From assembly GCA_013396655.1 (NCBI GenBank), contig WBMV01007393.1, forward strand, positions 157,532-221,531: a stretch of DNA of 64,000 bases, written 5' to 3'. The notes beneath the pieces were generated by a model. That model had not been told where the DNA came from. It was given only the letters and a program-made list of their open reading frames with translations, and made no database searches. Origin of the DNA: Campylorhamphus procurvoides (lineage: Eukaryota; Chordata; Aves; Passeriformes; Dendrocolaptidae). This document shows positions 49,972 to 61,900 of this stretch, piece by piece; position 1 is the stretch's first letter, and each line of letters starts with the position of its first letter. The position numbers were made by a program, and so were the translations under genes.

Positions 49972-50155
49972 TTGTGTAGAGCTTTTTACAAGCATTGATG
50001 CATGTATTTTACCTTGCTTTGTATCCAAACTAGTACCATCCCCATTTTGTAGCTTCATAAATAACTGTTGTGTGGTTTGAGATGGTGCAGGAAGTCTGCA
50101 TTAAAACTGGGAACTGAACCCAGACTTCTCAAATTCTCAGTTTGGTGTCCAATAC
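49972..50155 (-). repeat. MIR-like SINE, near full core length
   Basis: The plus strand reads, in order, 'gtagagctttttacaagcattgatg' type tail (split near 49976-49998), 'accatccccattttgtag' near 50035, a worn core, then 'aactgggaactgaacccaga' near 50105 and 'ttctcagtttggtgtcc' near 50134. This is the reverse complement order of MIR from its 3' end (AAGCGCTTTACA.CATTA, ATCCCCATTTTACAG) to the tRNA-like box B (GGGA..CGAACCCAG). It is the best preserved SINE-like copy in the window. Family from memory. Confidence 0.6.
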
Positions 50156-50313
50156 CCAGAAAGAATGAGGGAGAAGGCAGGATGATTTTTGTGCTTATTT
50201 AAAAATACATTTACATATTTTTGTGTTGAATCGGCTTCTGGAGATGAGCAAGCTTTGATGTGGCATTTTTCATTAGAATAATTGTCATGAGAAGGAGCTT
50301 AAAAGGATAAAAA

Positions 50314-51669
50314 TGTAGTAGTTTCTTTGCATCTTCACCACAAACAGCATTGCAGTTGTGCTTCAGGAATGCACTTAGCTTGTGGCATTTGGTAGAACCA
50401 AAAGATTTCACTCAGTGTGATACTGGCAGAGCAAAATGTATGAACAGATGATTGCCAGCAAGTTGATTTACCACAGTGAGATTATAAATTGTTATCTGGG
50501 CTATAGTCGTTTGACTCTGTGATCCTTTTTCATTGCAGTATGTAGTAAGACGTTGGCTTAAACCATCAGGAGGTTGCTTGGTTCAGTGTTGCTGTGACTC
50601 GGCTGGCAAATAAATGGTAACTTGTTAGTCATGGTAACTCCATTGCTTATTTCTGTGTTTGCAGCTCTTGAACTGATTTTGGTGGGTAGCCATTGTCAAT
50701 GGAAGAAAAGGGAAAGGAAGAGCCTGGGAGTTACCTGGTTGTAATCACCGTCCTCACTGCTAGCCTGGATAGAAGTGGATCTGCTGGCAGAGCTGATGGT
50801 GAAAAAAAAAGGGAAAAGATTTTTTGTGGTCTAAGTTGCTGGACTACTGAAGTAAATCTGTCACCCTTTTTAGAGCTGTGGATTTCTATATTCAAAGTTT
50901 TGGCAACAAATGGACAAAGTTAAGGTGGTGTTACATGGGTTAATAGTTTAGTCCCTACCCTCCCACTCTTTGCAAAAAAGGTGGAGAGCCTTTCCCTTGT
51001 TGAGAGCCAAGCTGCCCTTTAGGGCAGCCACACATTAGCCCATACCTTCACATTACCCATCACTGCTGTGTGAAGTCAGGTGGCTCCAGCCTACGCAAAA
51101 TGAATCTGTGGTCTGTGCCCAGCCCCTGGGCTGTAGATCTTCTAGCTGAGGTCTAAAACCTTGAAATAGCCCACGTTCAGGGCTCACCTCTCCAGGAGGA
51201 AACCTTGCTTTCACTGTAATACCACTGTGCACTTACACTTGCTGATGCTGGGAATTTGGCATGCAGTAAGCTGGGGTGTGAGTTTATGGCTCCCCAGCTG
51301 TTCTTGACTATTTTGTGTGGGCATTTTTCATATGCAGTTAAGACCCGAGCTGCTCGTTCCAGCAATGTCGAGTAAGAGTGGCTGTGGCATGAGCTGGTGT
51401 GCAGTGCCTGGTGTGCCCTCTGTGCAGAGCCCAGCTCGTTGATCCCTTCCCATGGTGAACAAGCCCTCAGGTAACATTTGGATGTTACAGGAGGTCATGC
51501 AGGATCAGAGCAGCAGCAAGGTGATGGGGTGGGACTGAGGAGCTGTGAGACCAGCAGGGGTGCACACGCGGCACCAGACACAGCTGGGACATGTCAGGCT
51601 TTAGCGTGTCTGGTCAAGGCAGGATCATCGGTAATGCAAGTGGAGAGTGATCGTGCGGGATGGAGAGCA
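50314..51669 (+). repeat. Perfect 1356-bp duplicate A, copy 1 (probable assembly artefact)
   Basis: Matches 52300-53655 at a constant offset of 1986 bases with no indel, and shared open frames translate identically. Copy 1 ends exactly at the N at 51670 and copy 2 begins exactly after the N at 52299. Copy 1 is continuous leftwards with unique sequence. The content is noncoding. Confidence 0.92.
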
Positions 51670-51670
51670 N
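51670..51670. other. Assembly gap (single N)
   Basis: Right edge of duplicate A copy 1. The bases after it are the left extension of block B. Confidence 0.95.
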
Positions 51671-51689
51671 CGAGTTTGAAAATGGGGGG

Positions 51690-52140
51690 AGGGTAGCGAT
51701 TAATTGCGAGGCCGTGAGGCAGGGCCGGCATGTGTGAGAGGGACGTGTGCGAGGATCAGAGGGCCCCGCTGGGAAGCGCTCGCTGGGCCAGGGCCGGGAA
51801 CCTGAGGAGGTCTCTGTGCTCTCTGCTGCTGCCGCCGCCGCTGTTGTGGTTGTTGGAGAGCCAGAGGGAAGCAGCAGGCGTGTCTCAGGGATGATTAATC
51901 ATGTATGGCAGCAGTGAGGAAGGAGGACGAGGTGCTCACACGGAGACCAGCACCTCCCCTACCCCTGCGCGTCTTTGGCTCGGTGACAGCAATCTCTTCT
52001 GCTCCGAAATCCAGCCCCAGAGGAGGGCAGTCAGAGGGGGACCGTGCTTCGCCTGAGCCAGGAGACGGCTCCTTACCCACCCCATCCGCCGGGAGCTTCG
52101 AGACTTAAGAAACTTAAATCTTCGGGGTCTGGAGAAGAAT
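51690..52140. promoter_or_regulatory. CpG island, candidate promoter / untranslated first exon
   Basis: GC-rich and CpG-rich, with a CTG/CCG triplet tract around 51825-51843, a perfect palindrome ATGATTAATCAT at 51891-51902, and moderately open frames of 67 codons (51905-52108, plus) and 54 codons (from 51901). Neither resembles a known protein, and the upstream ATGs have weak initiation context, so I do not call a coding region. Part of the island is repeated at 54085-54424 through the block B duplication, and more GC-rich sequence of the same neighbourhood is at 53656-54083. Together these probably represent one promoter-type region mis-assembled into pieces. Confidence 0.55.
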
Positions 52141-52298
52141 GAAAAAATTGTGAAAGCGGGGAGTTGAGCTAGTCCAGGTGGGAGGAGAGGCAGACCTGAC
52201 TGAAGGTTTAATTTGTGAGGAGTGTGGAAAAAATAGAAGTGGGTTTGGCAACAGCAGGCTGCAAGTGCTTCCCAGCTGGGGACAGGGCACAGAGCAAT
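51801..52298 (+). repeat. Perfect 498-bp duplicate B, copy 1 (probable assembly artefact)
   Basis: Matches 54085-54582 at a constant offset of 2284 bases. Copy 1 ends at the N at 52299; copy 2 begins right after the N at 54084 and runs on into unique sequence. The block covers the right half of the CpG island. Confidence 0.92.
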
Positions 52299-52299
52299 N
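52299..52299. other. Assembly gap (single N)
   Basis: Junction of block B copy 1 with block A copy 2. The order B then A contradicts the order A then B on either side, so this is the likely false join. Confidence 0.9.
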
Positions 52300-53655
52300 T
52301 GTAGTAGTTTCTTTGCATCTTCACCACAAACAGCATTGCAGTTGTGCTTCAGGAATGCACTTAGCTTGTGGCATTTGGTAGAACCAAAAGATTTCACTCA
52401 GTGTGATACTGGCAGAGCAAAATGTATGAACAGATGATTGCCAGCAAGTTGATTTACCACAGTGAGATTATAAATTGTTATCTGGGCTATAGTCGTTTGA
52501 CTCTGTGATCCTTTTTCATTGCAGTATGTAGTAAGACGTTGGCTTAAACCATCAGGAGGTTGCTTGGTTCAGTGTTGCTGTGACTCGGCTGGCAAATAAA
52601 TGGTAACTTGTTAGTCATGGTAACTCCATTGCTTATTTCTGTGTTTGCAGCTCTTGAACTGATTTTGGTGGGTAGCCATTGTCAATGGAAGAAAAGGGAA
52701 AGGAAGAGCCTGGGAGTTACCTGGTTGTAATCACCGTCCTCACTGCTAGCCTGGATAGAAGTGGATCTGCTGGCAGAGCTGATGGTGAAAAAAAAAGGGA
52801 AAAGATTTTTTGTGGTCTAAGTTGCTGGACTACTGAAGTAAATCTGTCACCCTTTTTAGAGCTGTGGATTTCTATATTCAAAGTTTTGGCAACAAATGGA
52901 CAAAGTTAAGGTGGTGTTACATGGGTTAATAGTTTAGTCCCTACCCTCCCACTCTTTGCAAAAAAGGTGGAGAGCCTTTCCCTTGTTGAGAGCCAAGCTG
53001 CCCTTTAGGGCAGCCACACATTAGCCCATACCTTCACATTACCCATCACTGCTGTGTGAAGTCAGGTGGCTCCAGCCTACGCAAAATGAATCTGTGGTCT
53101 GTGCCCAGCCCCTGGGCTGTAGATCTTCTAGCTGAGGTCTAAAACCTTGAAATAGCCCACGTTCAGGGCTCACCTCTCCAGGAGGAAACCTTGCTTTCAC
53201 TGTAATACCACTGTGCACTTACACTTGCTGATGCTGGGAATTTGGCATGCAGTAAGCTGGGGTGTGAGTTTATGGCTCCCCAGCTGTTCTTGACTATTTT
53301 GTGTGGGCATTTTTCATATGCAGTTAAGACCCGAGCTGCTCGTTCCAGCAATGTCGAGTAAGAGTGGCTGTGGCATGAGCTGGTGTGCAGTGCCTGGTGT
53401 GCCCTCTGTGCAGAGCCCAGCTCGTTGATCCCTTCCCATGGTGAACAAGCCCTCAGGTAACATTTGGATGTTACAGGAGGTCATGCAGGATCAGAGCAGC
53501 AGCAAGGTGATGGGGTGGGACTGAGGAGCTGTGAGACCAGCAGGGGTGCACACGCGGCACCAGACACAGCTGGGACATGTCAGGCTTTAGCGTGTCTGGT
53601 CAAGGCAGGATCATCGGTAATGCAAGTGGAGAGTGATCGTGCGGGATGGAGAGCA
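52300..53655 (+). repeat. Perfect 1356-bp duplicate A, copy 2 (probable assembly artefact)
   Basis: Second placement of the sequence at 50314-51669. It is continuous rightwards with unique GC-rich sequence 53656-54083, which is therefore the real right-hand neighbour of block A. Confidence 0.92.
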
Positions 53656-54083
53656 GATGCAAGACGAGCCCCCAGCTCTGCTGGCTGTAGGCTGTGCCGG
53701 TGGGACCCTGCCTCTCCCCTGCTTTTGGCCCGCACTGGCCTTGGCAGAGCTCACCACCAGGCCAACGGTGCTCGGCAGAGCACGGTGGGGAGTGAGTGGT
53801 TCCCTTGGTGGAGCCAGAGCTGGCACCTGAACGGGCTCACCTCTGCCCTGCTGGTTCTCCCCAGCCCTCCTGGCTGCCAGCGCTCCCTCCCCTGCCCGGG
53901 CTGGCAGCGGGCAGGTGGGCTGCAGAGAGGGCCAGCTCCCCCGGGCCCATGACCCACCCCAGCAGAGCAGCCGGCCTACCCCGCTCCCCGTGTCAAGCGC
54001 GTGTTGAAGCTTGTGCTGGTCTCCTGGACACCTTCCCGGTGAGTTTTCCAGAGAATGACTACAGATGAAATGCAATTAGACAC
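53656..54083. other. Unique GC-rich right extension of block A
   Basis: Noncoding, GC-rich, with several overlapping frames on both strands (up to 162 codons when joined to block A) but no recognisable protein. It probably lies between block A and 51671-51800 in the real chromosome and forms the left part of the CpG island. Confidence 0.5.
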
Positions 54084-54084
54084 N
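54084..54084. other. Assembly gap (single N)
   Basis: Left edge of duplicate B copy 2; marks the unresolved gap between block A's right extension and block B. Confidence 0.95.
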
Positions 54085-54582
54085 CCTGAGGAGGTCTCTG
54101 TGCTCTCTGCTGCTGCCGCCGCCGCTGTTGTGGTTGTTGGAGAGCCAGAGGGAAGCAGCAGGCGTGTCTCAGGGATGATTAATCATGTATGGCAGCAGTG
54201 AGGAAGGAGGACGAGGTGCTCACACGGAGACCAGCACCTCCCCTACCCCTGCGCGTCTTTGGCTCGGTGACAGCAATCTCTTCTGCTCCGAAATCCAGCC
54301 CCAGAGGAGGGCAGTCAGAGGGGGACCGTGCTTCGCCTGAGCCAGGAGACGGCTCCTTACCCACCCCATCCGCCGGGAGCTTCGAGACTTAAGAAACTTA
54401 AATCTTCGGGGTCTGGAGAAGAATGAAAAAATTGTGAAAGCGGGGAGTTGAGCTAGTCCAGGTGGGAGGAGAGGCAGACCTGACTGAAGGTTTAATTTGT
54501 GAGGAGTGTGGAAAAAATAGAAGTGGGTTTGGCAACAGCAGGCTGCAAGTGCTTCCCAGCTGGGGACAGGGCACAGAGCAAT
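54085..54582 (+). repeat. Perfect 498-bp duplicate B, copy 2 (probable assembly artefact)
   Basis: Second placement of 51801-52298, continuous with downstream unique sequence from 54583. Includes the second copy of the ATGATTAATCAT palindrome at 54175-54186. Confidence 0.92.
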
Positions 54583-54747
54583 CCAGATTGTTGCAGGGTC
54601 TCTTTGCCTCAGGACTTGTCGGCCTCCTCTGCCTCCACACCCTGGCACTGCCTGAAAATTTGGTTTCTCTTTTGGTAAAGGAATTTATTTTTAAGTCTCT
54701 GGGATTTGACTTTTGCTGCTGTAAAGAAAGCTTAAGAAATAGAAACC

Positions 54748-54761
54748 TTTTTTTTTTTTTT
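54748..54761 (+). repeat. Poly-T homopolymer
   Basis: Fourteen consecutive T, followed by TG-rich sequence. Confidence 0.8.
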
Positions 54762-57700
54762 GTTTGTGTGTGAGATTTTTTGACGGTCACATGGTTAAAC
54801 CAGGATCCCTGGCAGGCCTGCAACTTTTAACCAGGCTTTCCAGTCTAATGATCATTGCCTGCCATGGCCTGCACGCACACCTTCCTGTTGCAATTTTTCC
54901 TGAAAGTATCTGAATGCATCCCCTTTTCTCTACATCCCCCATTAAAGCTAAAGCAGTATTCTTCCCACTATAACTTACACTGGATGATATCAAAGTGTTC
55001 GTACGTTTTCCCTTTAACCTCAAAGACTCCCATTCATGGTCTGTAACAGTTCTTACTGGGAGCTTTGCACTGAAGGAAGTTGTTTGTATTTCCCTGCCTG
55101 TTATTTCCCTCTTTTAAAGATTTGTTTGGACACCCTTAACCACAGTGCTGTCTTCTGTCACTGAGGTGGGATCTCTGGGCTAATTTTTGAAGGGTTGCTT
55201 GGATGCACTTCTTTTACGTTTGTCCCTGCAAGATTGCTAGAGAGTGTTATTTAATGCTTATAAACAGCTCCACATTTTCCACGCGCCACTTCCTCATGCA
55301 ATTCTGAGCTGTGGCCAGAATCTGGAACGTACTAATTTCTTTATTTTCCTCCTTTTTCTTTATTGTTCTTAATGTAGCTAAGTAGTATTTCACAAAACTA
55401 AACATCGTCACAAAATAAGAGAGGAGTAGGGCATACGAATTGTTCAGAGGCAGGACTGGAATGGGTCTCTCCAGACAGAGTTAAGTTTGTTATGAAACGT
55501 GTACTGCAGAGCTATGGAAAGCTAGGGTACTGCTGATAAGGTTGGAGGTACCTTTGTTGGGTTGTTTTGGGATCCACGGATTAAAAAGCAATGTAGTTTT
55601 TCAAGCAGAATTGAAACGCATTGGTGGCATCAGAGGCTGACAAAATCGAGAGCTGGAATAAATACTTAATGCTCCTCCCTGTGAGACCTCTGCTCACAGC
55701 CAGTAGTCATGGAAAACAGGACAAAACAGATGTGGATGCCCAAGCAATGAACAGTGCTCCTTTATTCATTGCTGTTTTGAAGTCAGGTGTTTTCCTCTCC
55801 TCACCAATTTGCCGAGCTTCCTTTATGGTGTTGGTGGCCTGGGATGGTGGTGGGAGAAAGGTGCTGGAAACAGCTGGCACACTGCACCCGCACCAGCCCA
55901 TAAGGTCTAATTTTGGGATCTGAGCAGTGTAACAAGGTTCTTCACTTAGGATATCTGGAGGGATGTCTCTTCCTTGCCTGAAGGGACCATATACCTGTTT
56001 TGAATGGATGGACTGAGAACAGGTGGGCAGGAGGGTGTCCAAGTGCTTGAGGCCAGTACAACACAGATGTTTCCATTTGGAGCTCTTCCTGAAATGGCTT
56101 TCTCTAAGGGCTAGCAGTAGAGGATGTGGCAGACCCTTCTGAGCCCACCTGAGGGGAGCAGGGCTAAGGCTTGCCTCACAGTGTGTGCGATTTAAGATAA
56201 GGGAGGAAAACTAAGGATGAAAGTCTGTAAACCAGGGATGAGAGGATGTAATTTGCTCACTCAGCTAGCGGATGGGCAGCAAGAGGAGTGTGTTGCTAAT
56301 TAATGTGAACTATTGATCACATTTGGACAGAGGTGATGCTGTGATGGGGAGTAGCGTCCACCTTTTCACTACTGGACCATCCAGGAGGTTATTTAGTCCT
56401 TTTCCAGTTCAGGGATCATTTTGGTGAGCCTTCCAGCTTTGTGTTGCCCTCCAGTACCAGTGGTGGTGGCAGTGGTGGGGTCCTTGGCTCCCTGAGGACT
56501 GCAGCTTGTGAGACTGGGGGTGGGCAGGACTCCCGCGTCTCAGTTGGCACCTTGGGGGCCACCTTGTCCCCTCCCCTGCCTGGGGATGCTTCTGAGTGTG
56601 TAAGGGGAGCTTTCGGAGGAGCCAGGGGCTGGCTGCCAGGCTGCCTTTAATTCCCCCAGCTGGCAAACAGGAGGCCTGTGTCGGTTGCCGGGGCAATGGC
56701 GGGAAGCTGTGTTAGTTTAATGAAGCATTGGGAAGGCTGCTGTTTATTTCAGGGGAGTGGGGGCTCTCGTCTGCCAGGATGCTCCCCCGGGGTGGAGTGG
56801 CGGCTGCCAAAGGGCTCCTAAGCCAAGGTCACCATGCTGTTCCCCTTGACTGCCACCCTCAGCCCTTTGCAGGGTGCAGGGGTCAGCAAGTCAGGCCATC
56901 CCTCAGCACAGCACGTCCACCCCCTCCCTTTCCACCCAAGCACCATATTTTCAGTCCCATGCCATCAAACTTGTCTTCTTCCAAAAGCTCCTGCCCTTTC
57001 CCAGGGAAGACCGCCCTTGTCCTGCTTGGACGTTGAGGCCCCAGTCCTTGCCCCACACAGGGTGTCTCCCTCTCTGGTGCTGTGATGGATGCCCCTTCCC
57101 CTTCACGACCTGCCTGGGGTACGGTGCTTACCTGGCTGGGGTGTTGAACTTACTCTCTTTACCTATGCAAATGAAGACTTGAAGCATCAATGTCTTCATA
57201 GTAAAGGTGACCTATAAAGGAGGGAGGAGAAGAATGAAGGGGGGGGGGGAAGGGGGAAGTGCCTTGTGTTATGCTCCTTTTCCAGTGTCTCCTGATTTAA
57301 AAGGGACCTAATGGGGGGCTTGGGCTTTTTTATCCTTCTTTGCTTCTTTTCTTCCCAGCGTGTTATTTCGAATACAAAAGGATTTCTGGTCTTGTTTAAC
57401 CTCTAGGGGGGAGGGGGATTCAATGCACAACTTGAGCACTAATAGGCTTATGACTATTCAGATAAAACTTCATTAACTGATTATTTAAAAAAATAAGCCT
57501 TATTCAGACCTGTTAAAAATCAAGAGAGTGTAAATGGGTGTGAACAAACAAATACTAGGTGGAGAGGTTGTCTGAAAGTTCAGTAAGCCATGTCCATTTA
57601 ATAAAAGGCTAAGAAAAACCTCAGGCCACAGACCACTGAATTTTCGCTATAAAAAAAAGGCAGAATAAGACTATTGTCTTGCCAAGAAAGAAAAAAGGCC

Positions 57701-58268
57701 TTTTTATATGTGAAAAGACAGATGTATTTGGTAAAGCTATACAAACAGAAATGCACCTGATTTTTTTTCCTCTCTCCCCTCCCCCCCGTTTTTTTCTGGT
57801 TCCCATTTAATATGCCATATAAACAAACGTTGTCCTGGATGATGCTTCCTCAGCTGGTGGAGCAGAGCCTCCCCTCGTCCTGCAGGAGCAGCTTAACCCA
57901 CCAGCCCTTGCAGGACCAAATCCCCCCCTCCCCAAGTACAGCGGCACATTATGTGTGCCCGTGCTCATGGCCAGTGCAGCAGCATCCCGTGGGGGTTTGC
58001 AGGTTGCCTGAGCCAGCCCTGCCATGTGGATGGAGTGCAAGGAGCCAGTCTCTCCGTGTGAAGCCCACACCAGCCCAAACTCTCCGACGCCCTGTTGCTA
58101 GCCTCCCTCTCTGGCCCATTTCTCGCTGTATGCTCGAGTCTCACGCCCTGTGGACGGCTGGTAATTAAAAAACCTTGGAGGGGGATATTATTGAGTTAAC
58201 AGTAGTTATTTGTCAGGCTGCTGGAGGGGGGGAGAGTGATCTATCCCCAGGGAAAGCTGCACTGACGA

Positions 58269-58305
58269 GGGGTGGGGGGGAGCAGGAGGGAGGAGGAAGT
58301 GGGGG
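58269..58305 (+). other. G-quadruplex-prone segment
   Basis: G runs of 4, 7, 3 and 5 bases at 58269-58272, 58274-58280, 58288-58290 and 58301-58305 lie within a purine-rich stretch that continues to about 58315. Confidence 0.6.
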
Positions 58306-58941
58306 CGAGATTGGCAGGTGACTGCCAGCTCCGAGGAGATGACAGCGGCAGCAGCTCCGCCAGTCCCACTTGAACACTGCACTGCAGGTACTGGGTTAAT
58401 GGGTGGGAAGTGGTGAAGAAGAATATCAGGGTGGGTGGCTGGAGGGGAGGGTGTTGGCGTGGGGGAGTTGATTTCTGCTGAACGCCAACACAGAGATGAC
58501 ACTCTCTGTATACATGTAATCATTAGACTTTTTATTCCCAAGAATATTTTCCTTCATATAATTTTTTCAAATGCAGAGAAAGCTTTCCCCAAACCTGACA
58601 GTATTCTGCCTACAATCACTTCCCCCTTGCCAATATTACCATGCTCTACAAAAATGGTCTGAAATGCTGTACTATTTTTGACCATTTCATTTGGGTTATT
58701 TGTAGCAAAATTTTAATTCTTAAGGTGCTAGGAATAGGTTCATCAGTCCCACATCATCTCCATGTAGCAAGGCCTTTTTACTGAACGTGAGACTGCATTA
58801 CAATCTAAACCTCACAATTTTCCTGTTTGATGACACTGACTATCCGACTAGAAAATTCATGTATCCTCCTTTTGCAGGACTGGCAGGTTAGACCTAGGCT
58901 GAAGTCCTGATTGACATCTGCAGACAGCATTCTTGCTCACG

Positions 58942-58993
58942 CTTTCTCTCTCTCTCTCTCGCTCTCTCTTTTTCTCTCTCTCCCTCTCTCCCC
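58942..58993 (+). repeat. CT microsatellite (interrupted)
   Basis: About 50 bases of CT units with single G and short T/C interruptions. The purine strand is GA-rich and can form triplex structures. Confidence 0.85.
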
Positions 58994-61900
58994 TGTGCTC
59001 ATGCTGTCTCTTTTTTCCCTCTCTTTTCCCTTTTGGAGGGCAAAACATCTATTTGCAAAGGGCTGAGGACGCATGCTGCATGGGGAGATAAAAGCAAAGA
59101 GCCCTCATCCCATGTAAGAGTTCACAGATCTGTAACTCAGGGGGCTGGCAACAGGGTTTGACAGGGTTGAAATCCTTCTGTCTTTCTCCATTCTTATATA
59201 TTTGAGTTTGAAAAACAAAAACAACTGGGGTTATCTCAGATGTGCAATAGTGAGGATTTAGGTGTCAGCTTTGCTATCAGCTTCATTCTTTGTGTACAAA
59301 GAGAGAAAGAGGATCACAGATTTGCACCTAAGCTACACAGAGCGATGCCAATGCCTTGGTTTATCAGAGTGAAGGAAACCCATGCCTCTGCCTTCCCACT
59401 ACAGCAGAGTTAAGCCCCAAGGGCCTTACACAGGCAGTGTGTCCTTTCCTTCCCTGCAGAAGGAGCCAAGTTTAAGGAATTGGCTGAGAGTTCAAGGCAC
59501 ACATATGATGGTAGACTTGCATGATATAGATAGCAAAGAGAGGAAGCTTCAAGTGTTATGCTTTTCCCTCCATGCACCAACAGCCCCCCGTATTTAGCCG
59601 TAAAAATGTGCTTTTTCTCTTTGACATGCCCAGATTGTGGAAAGGGCCACCACCTACGCCTGTGTACCTGTGGGGTTACAGGTTTCAGTGCAGAGACTAG
59701 GTGAGGTGTTCTGAGCTATGAAAACAGCTGATGGGCTGGTCTATGCATCCAATTTAACCTGTGACTCAGGTATTGTACTGGTGTGCTTATCAGAAACGCC
59801 TGCAACAAAAGGGGCAACCTTTCTTTGATTTTCTAGCACTGACATAGGCATGCTCTTTTACATTACGTGGAGATACATATTTTGACTGCTTGACAAAGGA
59901 AATCATGCCTGTGATAGCTTCTTGTCAAGTAAGTAATCCTATTAAATGGAAGCATGACCAGTGCCATCCATTTTGAGGTCTCTTCTGTGTGGTAGCTTCC
60001 AGAATCCTGGTGTGGCCAGTTTCAGGGAACTGTGTTTTAACCTGGTGACTACCTGCAGTCTTTGCTGAACAGCACTTGGAGCTTTGGGCATTTAGCAGCT
60101 TTGAAAATTTTATCATAGGCATCTTAAATGTACTTTTCAAGCATGCATTGGTTTTAAAGCTTAGCAGCTGGACTTTTGGCCAAATACATAAATCACACAC
60201 ACACACTGAACTGCTTACGAGGAATGTCAGTTACTTGAATGCAAAGAAAAATCTCATGTGGAATGGGGATCTGGGGGATGCCTTGAGCTGGACCATGAAC
60301 TCCGTGGTGTGTCAGTTTTGCTAGGGGTAGAAGGGGTTTACTGTGTAAAGCGCTACCTGCTCTTTGGATGCTTGCACTACAACCCGCTGTATTTTCACCA
60401 TTAGTAGCACGTGGCAGCAAGAGTTTAGATGCATGCAGCCTTGCTTGGGGGTAAAAAGGGCTGGGGGAAGACACCAGCACAAGACACAAACAAAACTGCT
60501 AGTTCAGAGCTCACAATTAACAGGACTGAGATTTTAAGCAAATCTCAGGGTGGCGGGAGCGGGTAACACAAAGCCAGCACTGGGAGCTCATTTTAATTTC
60601 AACCATCTTGTGCGTGTGTAGTTGGCTGTCTTTGTTTAAAGAACTTGGCCTTCAGGTAGATTTTATTTGGATGGCTTTCTTATCCAAAGAACATTAATGA
60701 CTTTCCTTGAGGAGTTCCAGCCAGTACCTTTGCACCCGGGTTCTCCTCTATCCCTGTTTTCCCTTTTCCATAATCTCCCAGTGCCCAGCAGCAAGCCTTT
60801 AGGGTACATGCGCAAGCGAAAGAAGCTTGAGTTGGGGAATTAATATTCCTGGAACATAACACCAGCAGCATGCACACGCTGAGGAGAATATTAGAGCTAT
60901 TAGCGGTGGGAGTTTGGAGTGCATGCAATATCTAGATGGAGAATTCAGTGTGATTAATCTGCCTCTAAGCAGCAGCCTCCGGGCTCTGGGAATTCTGTGG
61001 CACGTTTGAATCAGAACTTTTTTTAATTACCTTTCCGCATCAACAAAACAATTGCAGTTGTGTGAAAATAAGCCCATTCAGTCCCTGCCCTGTGTATGTT
61101 CTTTTTTTTTTCCTTTTTGGATGAGGCATGCTGCTGGAGCCCTGAGTATTCACAGTCCCGGCAGCTCTGACAGCACTTTGCACAAGTGCAGAGGGACTTA
61201 ACCTGGGAGACTTGGCCAGCCTCCAAGTCAGGTAATTGTGTCGTGGGCCAAGTTGGAGCAAGCCCATGCTAGTCAGCGTGCACGTGTTAGATTCCTTCCT
61301 CTTCCCCACTTCTTTATTCTGCTTCCCAACAAATGCCCATGCCTTCCTCCCTCCCCCATTCCCCTCCTCACCTTGCATGGCGCCTTGGCAGCCATGTTGC
61401 CTCCCCGCCACAGGCAGGTTGAGAGAGATTCCCCAAGAGAGAAGAAGTGGGATAAACAGGGAGGTTTGCTCTCACACAATCAGCAGGGTGGAAAAAAATA
61501 GAAAAAAAGGATGAAAAGCCTCAGTGTAAAAATGGTAGTAAAGTTGTGTCCGAACAAGGAGCAAGACTTACTGAAGGATGCAGTTCATACCTTTTCCCTC
61601 CCTGTCACAAGCAGAGGCAGGAGAGTTTATTCCTTCCATTGCAGCCTGGTTTATTGCTCTACTGGCACAGAGAAGCCATAAAACAACAGGGGAAATCCTC
61701 CTTGATGCTGTGACTCTGCCAAGGCTGGGATGATGCCCCAAGGCACTGGGATTCGGAGTTGATGTGGGAACTGAGGCTTTGGCCCTGGAGGAGCTCCCAC
61801 CTGGAAGAGCATCTTCTGGCCGCCTGGATATTACACTGTGGAAGCATATAGAGCCTGCCAGGGTACACAAGTTTCCAATAAGTGTCTTGGGCTTCCAGTG

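Noticed and set aside
51936..52397. 153-codon minus-strand frame
   Set aside because: Crosses the N at 52299, which is the likely false join between blocks B and A, so the frame is chimeric.
50693..52909. Identical 76-codon frames at 50693-50923 and 52679-52909, suggesting a small gene family
   Set aside because: They lie in the two placements of the same 1356-bp block, so this is one sequence assembled twice, with no coding evidence.
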